Positions 13,511 to 26,113 of a DNA stretch of 64,000 nucleotides are shown in pieces. Within the stretch, counting starts at the first letter, position 1, and each line of letters opens with the position of its first letter. Position numbers and translations under genes: made by a program. This DNA is from Metopolophium dirhodum (taxonomy: Eukaryota; Arthropoda; Insecta; Hemiptera; Aphididae): assembly GCF_019925205.1 (NCBI RefSeq), contig NC_083560.1, positions 37,742,270 to 37,806,269 of the forward strand, given 5' to 3'. The notes under the pieces were generated by a model that saw nothing but the letters and a program-made list of their open reading frames with translations, had not been told where the DNA came from and searched no databases.

Positions 13511-14750
13511 TGTTAAACTGTATACGTATATGTCCGTAGTTTAAACTAATAAGAAGATACGTCTTGTTAACCGCTAAGCCATAATATCCGGAATGTACTT
13601 ATATTGCCTATACAAAACGCCCGGTAAACTAGATAAAGGTCTGTTTTTTGTTTATTATTTTACTTTGCTGGAGTTTTTGCCTGTTACAGAATGCAATACA
13701 TTTTTTTTTATCATCTGTTATTTACATCAGCACGTATTTTGTACAAAACCGATTGAAACAATTATATACCTACATCATTACAGTATGAACTACTTATGAG
13801 AAATCTTATTTTAAATTTTAAATCCTTCGCTATAAAAGTTGAACATTTTATACATTTTTAACTACCAAAATACTATAATGTTTACATTTTTCAAGATTTT
13901 GATGAATTTTGTCAAATTTTAACTTTAAATGATTATAAAAAGAATCATGCCAATTTATCGTTAATATTTTTTCACTACTATTATAACAATACTTATAATA
14001 ATAATAATAATAATTATGAGGAACTTTTATTATATTTTCAAGCTTTTTTTAGCTAAAAATTACTTAGGTGATGATGAAAAAAATGTATTGACATTTATAG
14101 AACAAAAAAAAAAATCTATGGTATATTGTTTTTAAATTACAACGAAATTTAGAAAAACGTTGGATGATAATTCATTAATTTACAGATTTTTATATTATTA
14201 TGTTAGAATGAAGGTTGAATAGATCCAACGCTCACAAGCAATGTGTTTGACTTTCCGGTGAACTCTTTTTTTGTGTCAACTGTAGTCTGTAGAAAAACTT
14301 AAGAATAAAATCCATTATTACATTTTAAAATCTTAGAAACAAACAGAACGTTTTTTTGAATTTTAAATAGTTGAATGTATAATAAATTTCAAATAATTAT
14401 CTCGTTCAAAAAAAATTATATCGACAACAATCTCTGCTCCTTGTGATTGATAAATGATAATTGCTTATTATGCGATGTATGTACAAGTATGTTTATGACG
14501 TGATGTGTCCGCATATTAATTATTTTTGCGTTTTCGCGAAAGACGGCCGCGGCGCCGGTACGTAAGGCAACCTAACCTTGATCAGCTATGCTAATGACCA
14601 CAATACACATTTTAGTATTGACTATATTATAGTCCATACCAAACAACAATATCATCAGTAATTATTAATTTAAATTAAAATTAAAAAACATTGAGTTGTG
14701 ATCTTATTATGCCGCACGTCGACCACCTTCACGACTAAATACAATTATGT
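13511..14750 (+). repeat. dispersed repeat, copy 2
   Basis: Near-identical partner of 855-2660. It lacks the hAT MITE. In place of that insertion site it carries an expanded TAA tract (about 13995-14017). It also has roughly 230 bp (about 14480-14720, including a GC-rich GGCCGCGGCGCCGG word) that copy 1 lacks. It lies wholly inside the 12418-15749 TIR element. Confidence 0.8.
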
Positions 14751-14764
14751 AGGTACCGTATTGG

Positions 14765-15545
14765 TAACAGTAACTTTTCTGATAGGAAAGTGAATCTATA
14801 GTTGGTACTTTGGGGGGTCAAAAGTAAAAATTTTCCAGTAGTTTTCAAAAGCGACGTGAAAAACAAAAGAAAAATTAAGGCAAAACGGGAATTTTTACGC
14901 AAAATCTGTTTTTGAGAAAATCGATTTTGGTTTTTGGTGCAACTCTAAAACAAAAGACCGAAGGGACATGAAATTTTGACTGAATGTTTATATTAGAATT
15001 TTCTATACACCATAAAATTTTGAAAATATTTTGACTTATTTTGAGCTGTTTACGGACATGGTCAGTTTTCAATTTTTTTCTATAAATATCAATAAAATTT
15101 TATTTGTTGGGTAAAAAAGCGTGAAAATTTAATATAAGGCTCCTGATATATCGTTATAATAGCAGTTGAAAAATATTAAAAATACATAGGCACAATTTTT
15201 TTTTATAAGCATTTAAAGTTTAAATTTTGACAACATTTATCAAATTTATAATTTATTAATTATTTTGTAGTTAATAATGTATAAAATGTTTAACTTTTAT
15301 GGCTAAGGATTGAAAATTTAAAACAAGGCTCCACGTAAATAGGTTATATATAAATTACTTTATTCACAATAATATCATCAAATATACTTGGTAATATCAT
15401 AGGCTGACTGACTGTTTTCGCTCAGAATCGTTTTTCTTATACAATGATATTATATCATTGAATTCAAATTTAACACCATCCATTACAGTGACCCACTTGT
15501 GGCCTACTGTACAGCAGAGCGACATCCACTTACCCACTTTTTTTA
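14765..15545 (+). repeat. GATTCTGAG-family copy, 5'-truncated
   Basis: Begins at the internal phrase CAGTAACTTTTCTGATAGG. It runs through the family's AAGGCTCC and GGCTAAGGATTGAAAA landmarks to the right terminus TTCGCTCAGAATCG near 15430. The flanking tail ends in CACTTACCC near 15540. It serves here as the uninterrupted reference for locating the Harbinger insertion at 20577-26121. Confidence 0.7.
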
Positions 15546-15757
15546 GACTTTTATTGATAAAATAGTATTATCATTTTTCATTTGAATAACATTGAACATT
15601 TTTATTTTAATTTATTATAAACTCAATATGTTTAAAATTATTCATTCTATGTATACCTTTCAAATAAATATCTACCAGCCCACTAAATCCAAAATTAATT
15701 GTGAGGTGCAGCAAAAGCAGCATTCGCCGCACCCGTGCGCACGCCTATAATTATATG

Positions 15758-16855
15758 TAAAGGATGATGTAAGAGTATCATGTGAAAATGATATTGGCAT
15801 AATATTGTGCTCGTAAATCGTAATAATAGGTACTTTAAGGACTTATTTATATTAATATTAGTCGCCAATTAATATAAAGGTAGTAAATACCTACCACACG
15901 AAATGAGTGAATTATTCTTACTATTATTTAGCTAATAAAGATGATTATCTGTTCGAAAAGGTAGACAGTAATATTAGTTTTGCTTTTAAAAATCAAATAA
16001 TATCAATACATTTTTTTACAACACTCGACAAGATAATACCAAAATCCCGTTATAATAGTAATAAATAATAACACACAAAGAGCGTACCTATATTCAAAAA
16101 GGATTAAGGCGACACAAATGTTATTGGTTATTTCCATTTACCTGCACCCTGCAGACGGCTGCAGTGTTATATATAATAATTAAAAGCAACAAATAGCTCT
16201 TTTCTATAGGTAAGTAGTAATGAAACATAGTGATATAGTCATAGTCATTATAATATGACTTATAATGAGTATTCCGTGAGTAAGGCACGGGGTTTTCCTA
16301 TGCGCAGGTGTGGCCTATATTATACGGAGGTGACCAAATTGTATACCTAACATATTAATATACACTAGCAATATTATTTAAATTATATTAAATTATCATA
16401 GTTTTATAATGTGCACTTGTCATTATATTACATGTAATATAATAATTGAAAAAAATCTTTTTTTTTTCAATGTGTGCGTCCGCATATATTATAATATTAT
16501 ACCAAGTTAAATCATTGTAAGAAGTAAAATGTTAAATTAAAAAAAAAATGGATCACAAAACTGAGGATAATACATTATACAAATCGAAATACCCGAGATC
16601 TTCGTTAAAATTTTATAATAATATGTCAATGGGTAATATAGGCCTTTGGAAAAATAAACACGCCCGAAATTCTTGTATATTAATATTATGGTCTACCGGA
16701 ATGATGAACGTAATCGCTGGCTAGTAATAAACGAAGTCGTAGGTAGGTACTCGTCGTCACGGAAATTTTTCGAATTTCTCGTTTACCGTCACGGTTAGGT
16801 ATCAAAATGTAGTTCGTTAGTAAAAATTCATAGTTCATTAATTAAAACACTAATT
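15758..16855. other. intergenic stretch, nothing recognised
   Basis: AT-rich sequence with no frame over 60 codons that has a recognisable domain, and no terminal repeats that I could pair. Confidence 0.5.
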
Positions 16856-16859
16856 AATA

Positions 16860-17885
16860 TAACACTGAAATACACGAAAATAAGAGGGCAACAATCTTCG
16901 TCGACGCTGTAGACTTAATTATATCGATGCCGTATACCGCACTCGAAGTCTCGGGATGTATTATGATTGATGCCATTTTGAATAATATATTGATGTAGCG
17001 ACGAGGAAGAGATGACGACGTCGTTGTGATACGCCGTCCGCGGAGTTGCCGCCCGCCGATGCCACAGCAATAGATGATTTCCGGCGACGCTGCAGCAGTG
17101 CATGTTTTGGATGAAGTTGACGAGCCGGCTGAGGGCGTTGAAGTCATGTGAACGGTTTCGATGAGTTAGTCGGTTGGCTTGATCCGGAAGCAACACTCGC
17201 GGACAACGCGCTCCACCGCGCCGTGCCGATGAAGTAGTTTTTCTTCGGTGAGGCGATGGGTCAAACGCGTTTATTTCTGTCGGAGCCCAACATTACAGTC
17301 GGAGACGCTTCACGGAAAGGACGACGGCGGTGCAACAGGACCGGAGGATTAAGAGAAACGGCACCGCGCATGTTCTCCGGACCCTCTGGCGACTCGGCTG
17401 CAGCGGATGACGACGACGACACCACAGCGGCTAGAGCCCTAGAGGACGTATGACCGACGTGGGCGACCGAGTCCGCGGTACCGATGACGATGACGGCCAG
17501 CCAACGCGATCGCCGTTTGACGCGTTTAGCGCTTCTCCTCGACGAGGAAAAACTACTTCGTCGGCGTGCGGAGCGCCGTTGTCCGAGTGTTGATTCCGGA
17601 TCCAGCCAACCGATCAACTCCCCGAGACTGTTCAAGACTTCAATTCCCTTAGCCGGCTCGTCCTCTCCGTCCAAAACCTGCACGCCGAGCGGACCGTCCC
17701 CGCGGGTAACCGCAGTGGTATCGACGTTCTCCGACTCCGCTGACGGCGCGTCCCCGCTTGACGCGCGACGTATCACTGCAGACTGGCAGACAGCCAATAG
17801 TGTAGCGATTCCACCACACTTACAACGACATCCTCAACTGTATATCCCTCGTCGTCGCAGCAGTCTGAAATCATACAAATAATAT
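16860..17885. other. GC-rich, CpG-rich island with an imperfect inverted duplication
   Basis: Base composition changes sharply here compared with both sides. About 150 bp at 17090-17247 is similar (roughly 80% by eye) to the reverse complement of 17545-17705. Shared words include GACGAGCCGGCT, CGGTTGGCT and AAGTAGTTTTTC. Overlapping frames exist on both strands (17261-17797 minus, 17484-17882 plus, 16854-17147 minus), as expected in GC-rich DNA. It could be a CpG-island promoter, a decayed gene with its inverted paralogue, or a captured segment. I cannot choose from the sequence alone. Confidence 0.55.
17261..17797 (-). CDS. hypothetical 178-residue frame in the GC-rich island
   Basis: This is the longest frame in the island. 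The peptide is rich in Ser, Arg and Ala, with a basic stretch (RRSARRRSSFSSSRR) and a Ser run (SSSSSAAAESPEG). No domain is recognised. In its favour, the segment LDGEDEPAKGIEVLNSLGEL (about residues 42-61) is matched by the inverted copy at 17090-17247 as LDEVDEPAEGVEVM read on the plus strand, followed by a stop, so the similarity holds at the peptide level too. Against it, overlapping long frames occur on the other strand and low-complexity GC-rich DNA readily yields such frames. Treat it as an unproven gene or pseudogene pair. Confidence 0.3.
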   Translation of the reverse strand: MAVCQSAVIRRASSGDAPSAESENVDTTAVTRGDGPLGVQVLDGEDEPAKGIEVLNSLGELIGWLDPESTLGQRRSARRRSSFSSSRRSAKRVKRRSRWLAVIVIGTADSVAHVGHTSSRALAAVVSSSSSAAAESPEGPENMRGAVSLNPPVLLHRRRPFREASPTVMLGSDRNKRV

Positions 17886-17889
17886 TATC

Positions 17890-19355
17890 GTCTAAGACTT
17901 TGTGTAATAAATAAAACAAATCGAACCAGAAATTGCTAATTTTTTTTAAATTTGGATACTTTCGAAAATTTTCAGAAGACGGTTACGACGTATTATTAAA
18001 TTACTGTAGTCGCTATATATCCAAACGTGGGCGCTTCATCACGGCCCAGGAAGATCCTCATTGCTCGCGCGGTATAATATTATATGTTATATTTCAACAT
18101 ATTAAAACAAAAACTATATTTATAAAGTTCAATATTACCTATATAACTGGTATTAATAATTTTATGTCACGCCTTACTATATTATTTCAATATACCATTA
18201 ATATACGCTATTTGTAGTTTGCAATTTAATATTTTCTTGTTGAGTGTTATAAAAACAAATTAGTTTTAGTTTTCATAAGCATAACAATTTTTATTTCCCG
18301 TTTTTCGAATAGATAATTTATCTGTATCAGCTAGAACACAGAATAATAATATAGTGATTCAATAATTGTGTGTGATATATTTACTATTCATATTTATATA
18401 AAAATTAGGTATATTTGATTTATATCACACCAGATATATTTATTTTATATGAACCAAAAAAATTGCAATTGATATTGTTTCAGTTTTATAATAAGGTTTG
18501 TTGAAAAATAAAATTTGATGTGTACGATTAAAGATTTTTGTGTGAGGGGTAAATCGGTGTCCTCTGAGCCGAACATTCCCCCTTGAAAATTTTTTAGTTA
18601 CCGTAGAAAAGCTGGCTGTGCAGATACAAATGTATATTACTAGTCTATATTACTATAGGTAGGTATATTTTATGATATTGTTGCTGTATTCAAGTAATTA
18701 ATTTTACCATTAATAAGTATAGGTATTGTAGTGGTAATAGATTGAATTAATGTTTGACGAAAACATTGCATCTGGAAATGTTATTGTGGTATAGTCGTAC
18801 TAATCTGTGAACGAATTATTTAAAATGATAAATATAAATTATGCCTAGGCACGTCACTAAATACCTTACTCTCGCATTACGTATGCCGCTATAATACATC
18901 AGGTATAATATCATCATATATAATATAGTTTTAACCGACCATCGAAGTGTGACTATAACATTCGTGATTTGTATAATTTTAACGAAATTGGCTCAGAAGT
19001 CGGTACTCATCACTCTCAGCGAGTTACATCAGCACTCAGTAGCTACTACAAGCTAGTATATAATAATATATAAACTATTAAGAGATGGACTAAACTAGCA
19101 TGCGTTCTCTCTGTCTTACAACTTAGCAAATTGTACGCTCAGCAGATCACGTTTAGCTCTGTTAGTTTAAAAATTAGAGTGAATTATAAAATTTAGAAGT
19201 AAGAATATTATCTAGTGAACCTCACAGGGTTTTTTTAGTATTATTTATATTTAAGCAAGTTATGAGTATTTTAAAATTGTAAATTGTTTGGGCATTTTAA
19301 AATAATTACAACTTGCTTTAAAATTAAAATTTGGTTGGCGCGCGCGTCGGTGCTA
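17890..19355. other. intergenic stretch, nothing recognised
   Basis: AT-rich sequence. A 94-codon frame at 17933-18217 has no recognisable features. No paired terminal repeats were found. Confidence 0.45.
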
Positions 19356-20902
19356 TTAGATTCTGAGCGAAGCGATGAATGTATTGATTTTACAATGATG
19401 TGTGTTTTTTTTTTTATTTTTATTTTTTATTTTTGCGTCTGTCATCACCTTTTAGGACAGTAAAAGTGCTTGGATTTTCTTCAACAGTAACTTTTCTGAT
19501 AGGAAAGTGAATCTAGTTGGTACTTTGGGGGGTCAAAAGTAAAAAAGCTTCCCAGTAGTTTTCAAAAGCGACGTGAAAAACAAAAGAAAAATTAAGGCAA
19601 AACAGGAATTTTTACGCAAAATCGAGAAAATATATTAGGATTTTCTTTACACCATAAAATTTTGAAAATATTTTGACTCTTTTTGAGCTGCTTACGGACA
19701 TTGTCAGTTTTCAATTTTTTTAGTTTTTTTTTCTATAAATATCAATTAAATTTTATCTGTTGAGTAAAATAGCTTGAAAATTTAATAGAAGGCTTCTAGG
19801 TTATTGTTTCAAAGGCAGATGAAAAAAAATCAAAAATCCTTAGTCACAGTTTTTATTTATAAGCATTTAAAGTTCAAATTTTGACAAAATACGGAAAAAT
19901 CACGAAAATTAGCAAATTATTTTGAGTTGAGAATTCATAAAAATTTTTCTTTTTAAATCTAAGATTTGAAAATGTAATATAAGATTACTCATAAGTTTAT
20001 CTACCTTTATCAAAAAAAAAAATGTTTACAAGAAACTTAAATTAAATTTTTATGAGCGTCTGAAATTTTTATTTTTACAACATTTGATATTCACTCGATT
20101 TCTCATGTAACAATTTTCTTATTTTATTGTAATTAAAAAAACGAATGACTGTAGATACTTGAAAATTTTACTGAATGTTTATATTAGCATTTTCTATACA
20201 CAATAAAATTTTGAAAATATTTTGACTCTTTTTGAGCTGTTTACGGACATTGTCAGTTTTCAATTTTTTTCTATAAATATCAATAAAATTTTATTTGTTG
20301 AGTAAAAAAGCGTGAAAATTTAATATAAGGCTCCTGATATATCGTTCTAATAGCAGTTGAAAAATATTAAAAATACATAGGCACAATTTTTTTTTATAAG
20401 CATTTAAAGTTCAAATTTTGACAACATTTATCAAATTTATAATTTATTAATTATTTTGTACCTAGTTAAAAATGTATAAAATGTTTAACTTTTATGGCTA
20501 AGGATTGAAAATTTAAAACAAGGCTCCACGTAAATAGGTTATATATAAATTACTTTATTCACAATAATATCATCATATATAACGCTTTTTACACTATAAG
20601 CGCTTATCAGTGCTTCAGTGTCGTTCGGCTTGGCACATTGAAACGCTCAGAATACAACCGTGACGTCCTTAATACTGGAGCTACGTCATTGTTTCGCGCT
20701 CACAAACGATTTCATGAAATAGGAAGTGCGGCCAAAGCGTCAGCGCTTTGGGGTGTTGACGAACGGATTAAAGCGTTTGTTAGTGATAACGAATATGGAA
20801 TAATGATAGTAACATTGAACATATTTTATATTTGCATTTTGCAAGCACCGAAGTCATTATTAACATAATTATTAATTATGTATTTATATAACATAATTTT
20901 AA

Positions 20903-22322
20903 GATGAAAGTGACAATTATAGATGGTGATGATGAGTTACAGTACACTGTGCCACTGTGGATGTAACGCCCAATGAAGCGAAGCGCTTAGAGACAGGTAA
21001 ATATCAATAATGTGGTAATTAAAGATACTAATTAACATTTAAAAAATATTTGTTCAACCATTTACATGTGGTTGTGAGTAATCATAGTAGTCTGGGGATT
21101 TTTTTCTGTGGTCGTTCGTTGGGGGTTTTTTTTTCCGATTACCACTTCCGATAGGTACCTAAGACAAAATAATAATAGATATACTATATAGTATGAATTA
21201 AGAAACGGGTTAAGAATGAAATGTAAAAGTGCATTAACTTATTAAAAAGTTAATTTTGTTTTAACTTTTAATCTTATTCTTACCTAGTTAGTTAACTTAA
21301 TAACTTAGCTTGATTCTCAAAATTAAAATCATGTTTATACATAAGTATTTATAACTAGGTAAAGTTAGAACTTATTATTAATTAATAATATTACTAATTA
21401 AATTACTAAACATAATGTGTAATAAGATAGGATTTGTGGGTAGGTCGGTGGTTGGTATTTTTTGGTAAGATATTTTGATCATTATTACTTGAAATAAGAC
21501 TTGAGTTGTTGAGTATAATATTCATAATATATGTGTTATGCGTACATGCATTTTTGTTTATAAAAAGAATGCTATATAATGTAACTATTTGTGTGTTTAG
21601 ATACAGCATTTGGGGAAAAAATTTTAAAGAAAGCCAAATATAGAAGATTTGTGGAAGAGTTTGTAGCTGATGAAACATCTGAACCAAATGCAAGTGTGTC
21701 AGTTGATCGAAATGAAATTTCAATGATAAACAATATAAATACCGAGACTGAAAATAATGTTTTTAAGTGGCCTCGTGAGGCAATACTGCTTCTTGTAGAA
21801 GAATATAGAAAAAGAGCTGAGGACTTTTATTCGGGGCGTATATCTCAAAAAAAAAATTGGCAAAATATAGCTGAGGCATTGATAAAAAAAAACCATCATG
21901 TTACTGGTCCACAATGTCAGTCGAAATTTGGTAGCTTAAAAAGAACTTATAAATCTATGAAGGACCACAATGGTAAGTCAGGGAATGGAACTCGAACATG
22001 GGCCTATTTCGATTTATTGGATGGTTTGATTGGTTCCAAGCCTTGTATATCACCAATTGCCACTGCATCATCCTCTGGTAAAAGAGTTAATTCTGAACCA
22101 GAATACTCTTCTGTTCTTACTGTTAACTCCAATAATTATGACCAACCAAGGAAAAAATTAAATCAAATGCCTTCTGTGGATAAGGTTATATTTGCTATTG
22201 AAGAAAACAGAAAAATATCAGAGTAAAGTAGAGAAAAGAGACATGTAGAAAAAATAGAACAAAAAAAAGAGGCTCTTGGCCTTCTAGCAAGAATAGTTGC
22301 TGTTTTGGAAAAAAAAACATGA
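20903..22322 (+). pseudogene. Harbinger Myb/SANT-like DNA-binding protein, broken
   Basis: In PIF/Harbinger elements this protein binds the transposon ends and helps bring the transposase to the nucleus. Exon 1 (ATG 20903 to about 20995) is followed by a GTAAAT donor and an acceptor ending at 21600; exon 2 runs 21601-22226. The SANT-like helix set is clear in exon 2: WPREAILLLVEEYRKRAEDF, then WQNIAEAL, then CQSKFGSLKRTYKSMKDHNG. Two lesions are visible. Exon 1 needs a frame change near 20950 to join exon 2 in phase (VTPNEAKRLE continues into exon 2). A TAA at 22224-22226 is followed in frame by 31 further codons with coiled-coil-like content ending at TGA 22320-22322. The family call is firm; inactivity is likely. 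Confidence 0.82.
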
Positions 22323-22372
22323 TGTATTTCCTATTCATTATCTATTTTGATTACTTTTTTACCTTTTATAAT

Positions 22373-22677
22373 TTGAATTGTTATTGTTTTGAGATTAAAG
22401 ACTAATAATTATGTATTATTCATTGCCAACAAAAAGACTTGTTAAATATTATATGTTATTTTATTTTAATGTTGATTAATAAAACTAATTAAAAAAATTA
22501 AGACAGACTGTTATGTTTTAAATTGAATTGTTATTGTTTTAAGATTAAAGACTAATTATGTATTATTCATTGTTAACAAAATTACTTGTTAAATATACCT
22601 ATGTTATTTTATTTTAATGTTGATTAATAAAACTAAGTAAAGACAACAAAGTAAGACTGACTGTTATGTTTTAATTT
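22373..22677 (+). repeat. two-copy tandem duplication, about 150-bp unit
   Basis: TTGAATTGTTATTGTTTT...GATTAATAAAACTAA occurs at 22373-22520 and again at 22522-22677 with small differences. Each copy holds an AATAAA that could serve as the poly(A) signal of the Myb-like gene. At 22694 an ACTAGCTGACCC word looks like a reversed Helitron 3' end, unpaired. Confidence 0.65.
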
Positions 22678-23767
22678 ATTCTTTTTATATTATACTAGCT
22701 GACCCACTCTCTACCTTACTGCACTGTTATTCTTCTTCTCCAATAAAATTAATTTGTAAAAATTTGGCTTGTTCATTTGGTTTTGGCATCAAAGATCCTA
22801 TCCTATGATACAGTTGTCCTCTTATTTTAAAAGTTGGTATATAATTATTATTCACAATCTCTGTACTCTGTGGCATCAAATAATGTCATTTGAAATAGAT
22901 ATTATATATTTTATTAAATGTAGACTTTTTATTGAATTTAGATTTTTAATGAGATATAGATTTTTTAATTCAACTGATTTATTATATTGTATATCACATT
23001 AATAAATTATATCATTGAATAGCCCATAAGACATACTATATAGTATATACATTAAACAATTCATAATATATTAAATCAAATCGCATTATATATATTAATA
23101 ATTATACTTACTATAATTCTAGGCATGTGGTTTTCTGGGGCACCGGTTTAGTTACAAAATTGTTTTTTTTTTGTGGTTACAAATCATTACATAATAGATT
23201 AAATATTACCAAGCGGTTTTTAAGTCAAAATGTTGACCTTAGGGTGCCAGGGTAACACACCTAGAATATTTTGGGTTATAAGAAAATGCCAAATTTATAA
23301 TAACACATGATGTTATAAACCATTTTAAAACAAATGCATTTCTTGTTGAAAGATGTCATTTTACTCTAATTCTACATGTGTAAACGCTAGGTTTAACATT
23401 ACTTTTGTGACAACTAATTTTGATTTACATTTCATGAGTAGAGCGGTCTCAGCTATCATCATATTATAATATGTAATATGTTTCTTTCTTCACATATTAC
23501 TATGGAGTTGATGCTGTTTTTAGATTTATTGTACCTACACATGTTTATGTAAAAACTCAAAGATAATATGAATTTGGTTTTGATTTTGTCTACATTTGTT
23601 TATTGGGAAATTCACGGTATTGGATAAATTCAAAGACAAGTGACTTTTAGTTAGTAATTTGAGACAAATTATTATATTATTTGATGCAAACAGTTATTAA
23701 TATGTTTAACGAGTATATTCCACTGCAATCAGAATTTTTAATGTTTAAAACATACATATTATTTTAA

Positions 23768-25871
23768 TTATACATTACGAATAGACAATCGTTCACAAAT
23801 ATCATCTCTCTTAATTACACCTAGTCGGTTTACAGCAACATTGTCTCCTACTTGATCATGATCTTGTACGGCTTCTGGTAATAACTCAACTGTACTTGGA
23901 AAATCATCATTCTTTAATAAACATATATTGTGTAATACACAGCATGCTATAATGTATTTTGGAATGAGATCAACACGCTCCATAGCAAGTGTGGTGAGAA
24001 GACTGCGAAAACGCCCTTTAAGCAATCCAAATGACCTTTCAATTGCCATTCTTGCAGATGAATGACAAAAATTGAAGTTTTTCTGTTTTTTGGTAGGATG
24101 CCCATTGTCACGATAAGGTACTAATAAGTGTTCTTGCAATGTGTAAGCTGCATCACCAATAATATGAGAGTTGTTGGGAAATTATGTAGGGTTGTGTAGG
24201 TCCTCGTTTAAATCAGACAAGCGAAACACTCGTTGGTCATGAACTGAACCAACGTTTCCAGCATAACGGTGAATAAATTTACACTGATGGTCACAAACGG
24301 CCTGTAAAACATATTAATATTTATTCAATTTTAATGATTAAATTGTTATCTAATTCAACTACACAAACTGCCGTATGCACAGCCATTTAATTGTTACTTT
24401 AAATTAATTTAAGGGTCACCTAAGCAGTCATAGGCATAACTAGGGAAGGGGGGACTTGGGGGATGGGAGTTAAGCATCCTAAATTTTATTTTAGCCCTTC
24501 CTGTCATAATTCCTATATTCCTACCAACAATAACTATATTTATAATTTTTAATTTAAAATATCACTTTATTTTTTTATATAAAAAAATGTGTAGTTTTTA
24601 CTACATACCTACTACATGATCTTTTACTCAGAGATCATGAAAACTCTATTGAATTATTTTCTCCTCTACAATTTTACAAAAGATACAGTTAGGAAGCTTT
24701 TATAGGAACTTACTATTTATTGTACTTCTGTAAATATTTTACATTATAATAATTATACAGTGAAATAAATATTTTTTATAGATTCAGTTGTACACAATAT
24801 GTACATTAAGCACAAATTTAATGTATTTTTAACTATATTTTTTAATTTGAGTTCTTCAAAGAAGTTGTTATGGATATTATTATGTCATTTATTACTATAC
24901 ATCACAGTAATAATTGTGGTTTGCCAATCTATCTATTCTTCAACACTAACATTGCTGTTAATTTTTTCAAAATATAAAAATTGAAGATTTAGTTCATGTT
25001 TATGCCTGATTGTTAGTGACAATTTACAAATTAAGATTCAACGAACAACTGATAAGTGATAACTCAGATCAAAAAATAACATAACATACTTTAAGTTGAA
25101 TCGAATGGTGACCTTTCCTGTTCACGTAAGACTCTGGATGATCATGAGGTGCAGGAATATTAATATGGGTTCCATCTATTGCTCCGAGGACATTAGGAAA
25201 GTTACTGGTGGCAAAAAATCCATTTCTAATGACCATTGATCTTTCCTCATTAGGCCATGCAATAAAAGCCGGTGCTAGAATTTCTAAAGCATTAACCACT
25301 CTTCTCACACATTTCAACGCAGTTGCTCTCGCTACATTAAATTTTTCACAAATTCACCTGTAAACTTATATGAGATAAAACAACTAACTAGTTTGAAATA
25401 TTAATAATAACAAAAAATAGTAACTTAAAAAAACAAACCTGTATGAATCCGGGGTTGCCATTTTCCAAATTGCTAAAAGCAACTGCTTATTAGGTTCAAT
25501 AGTTGGACAGCCAGGTTTTTTCCTAACCAATTTTGGTGCAATTATTTTCAATATGAATTCAAACGTTTCCGGAAGCATTCTATAAATTATTTATATTAAT
25601 AATTTAAAAATATTATGAGAAAAGTTCTGATGCTTATAGGTAACCATAATTAAAGTAAAAACCGGAACTGAGGTACAATCTTTTCGACATAATTTTCCAT
25701 TCTAGGTATTGCATTTTTGGCAGTTACAAACGGTACTGCAAGTTCAAAGCCATGATCATCGTCCTCACTATCTTCCGACGAAGAGAAAAATAAAACATCT
25801 CCAACTAGTTGTAAAGCTAGTCCAACTAACTCTTCGTCATTAAAGTCATCCGTTAATAATGAGGTAACTAT
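23768..25871 (-). pseudogene. PIF/Harbinger transposase (HARBI1-like DDE nuclease), two nonsense codons
   Basis: Four exons fit in phase on the minus strand: 25871-25663, 25579-25439, 25357-25090 and 24301-23768 (about 383 codons, normal for the family). Exon 2 has the RMLPETFEFILK start typical after the N-terminal region. Exon 3 has the first catalytic Asp in GAIDGTHI. Exon 4 has GSVHD, the second Asp in IIGDAAY and the Glu in ARMAIERSFGLLKGRF. The catalytic codons survive, but TGA at 25354-25356 (just after the exon 2/3 junction) and TAA at 24182-24184 (between GSVHD and IIGDAAY) stop it. An ATA (25869-25871) sits where the start ATG is expected. Intron 3 (788 bp) may hold a later insertion near 24427. 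Confidence 0.85.
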
Positions 25872-26002
25872 TAGCTATTACTAATTAGAATTTATAATAA
25901 TTATTTTGATTATTGAGTGAATGGTCAAGTTAAATAAAAATACGTGAACGTGATAACTCATAAAGTGATAACATTGAAATGATCGCGCCCGAATAATAAA
26001 TT

Positions 26003-26113
26003 GCGTTCGTCTTGGACATTGCTTACTATATTGCTTACTTATAGCGCTTATGCCAAGACGAACGGTATCGTTATCGTGAGCACTGTAATCGCAAAAGCGT
26101 CCAAGACGAACGC
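26003..26113. repeat. Harbinger subterminal inverted repeat
   Basis: GCGTTCGTCTTGGAC at 26003-26017 and its exact reverse complement at 26099-26113 enclose a third, partial copy (GCCAAGACGAACGG near 26052). A related TGTCGTTCGGCTTGGCAC lies at the opposite end of the element near 20619-20636. By analogy with other Harbinger elements these are candidate binding sites for the Myb-like protein or transposase. Confidence 0.7.

Larger units (their letters stand above)
12418..15749. mobile_element. 3.3-kb TIR element with 8-bp target duplication, composite content
   Basis: Inverted termini TATAGGCGTGCGCAGGG (12418-) and CGTGCGCACGCCTATA (ending 15749) are flanked by perfect 8-bp duplications ATTATATG (12410-12417 and 15750-15757). 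Both subterminal regions contain GGTGCAGC or its complement. Inside are a GATTCTGAG-family fragment (from 12703), a long dispersed repeat shared with 855-2660, and another GATTCTGAG-family fragment (14765-15540). An 8-bp duplication suggests hAT, but the superfamily is not established. No transposase frame was found, so it is non-autonomous. Confidence 0.85.

Noticed and set aside
20638..20868. 76-codon frame near the left end of the Harbinger element
   Set aside because: It overlaps the terminal region, shows no Harbinger domain, and ends before the Myb-like gene begins.
24427..24490. CATAGGCATAACTAGGGAAGG as a transposon end inside Harbinger intron 3 (similar reversed word near 31010-31045)
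   Set aside because: The two ends are 6.6 kb apart on opposite sides of other features and no target duplication pairs them; probably unrelated fragments of one family.
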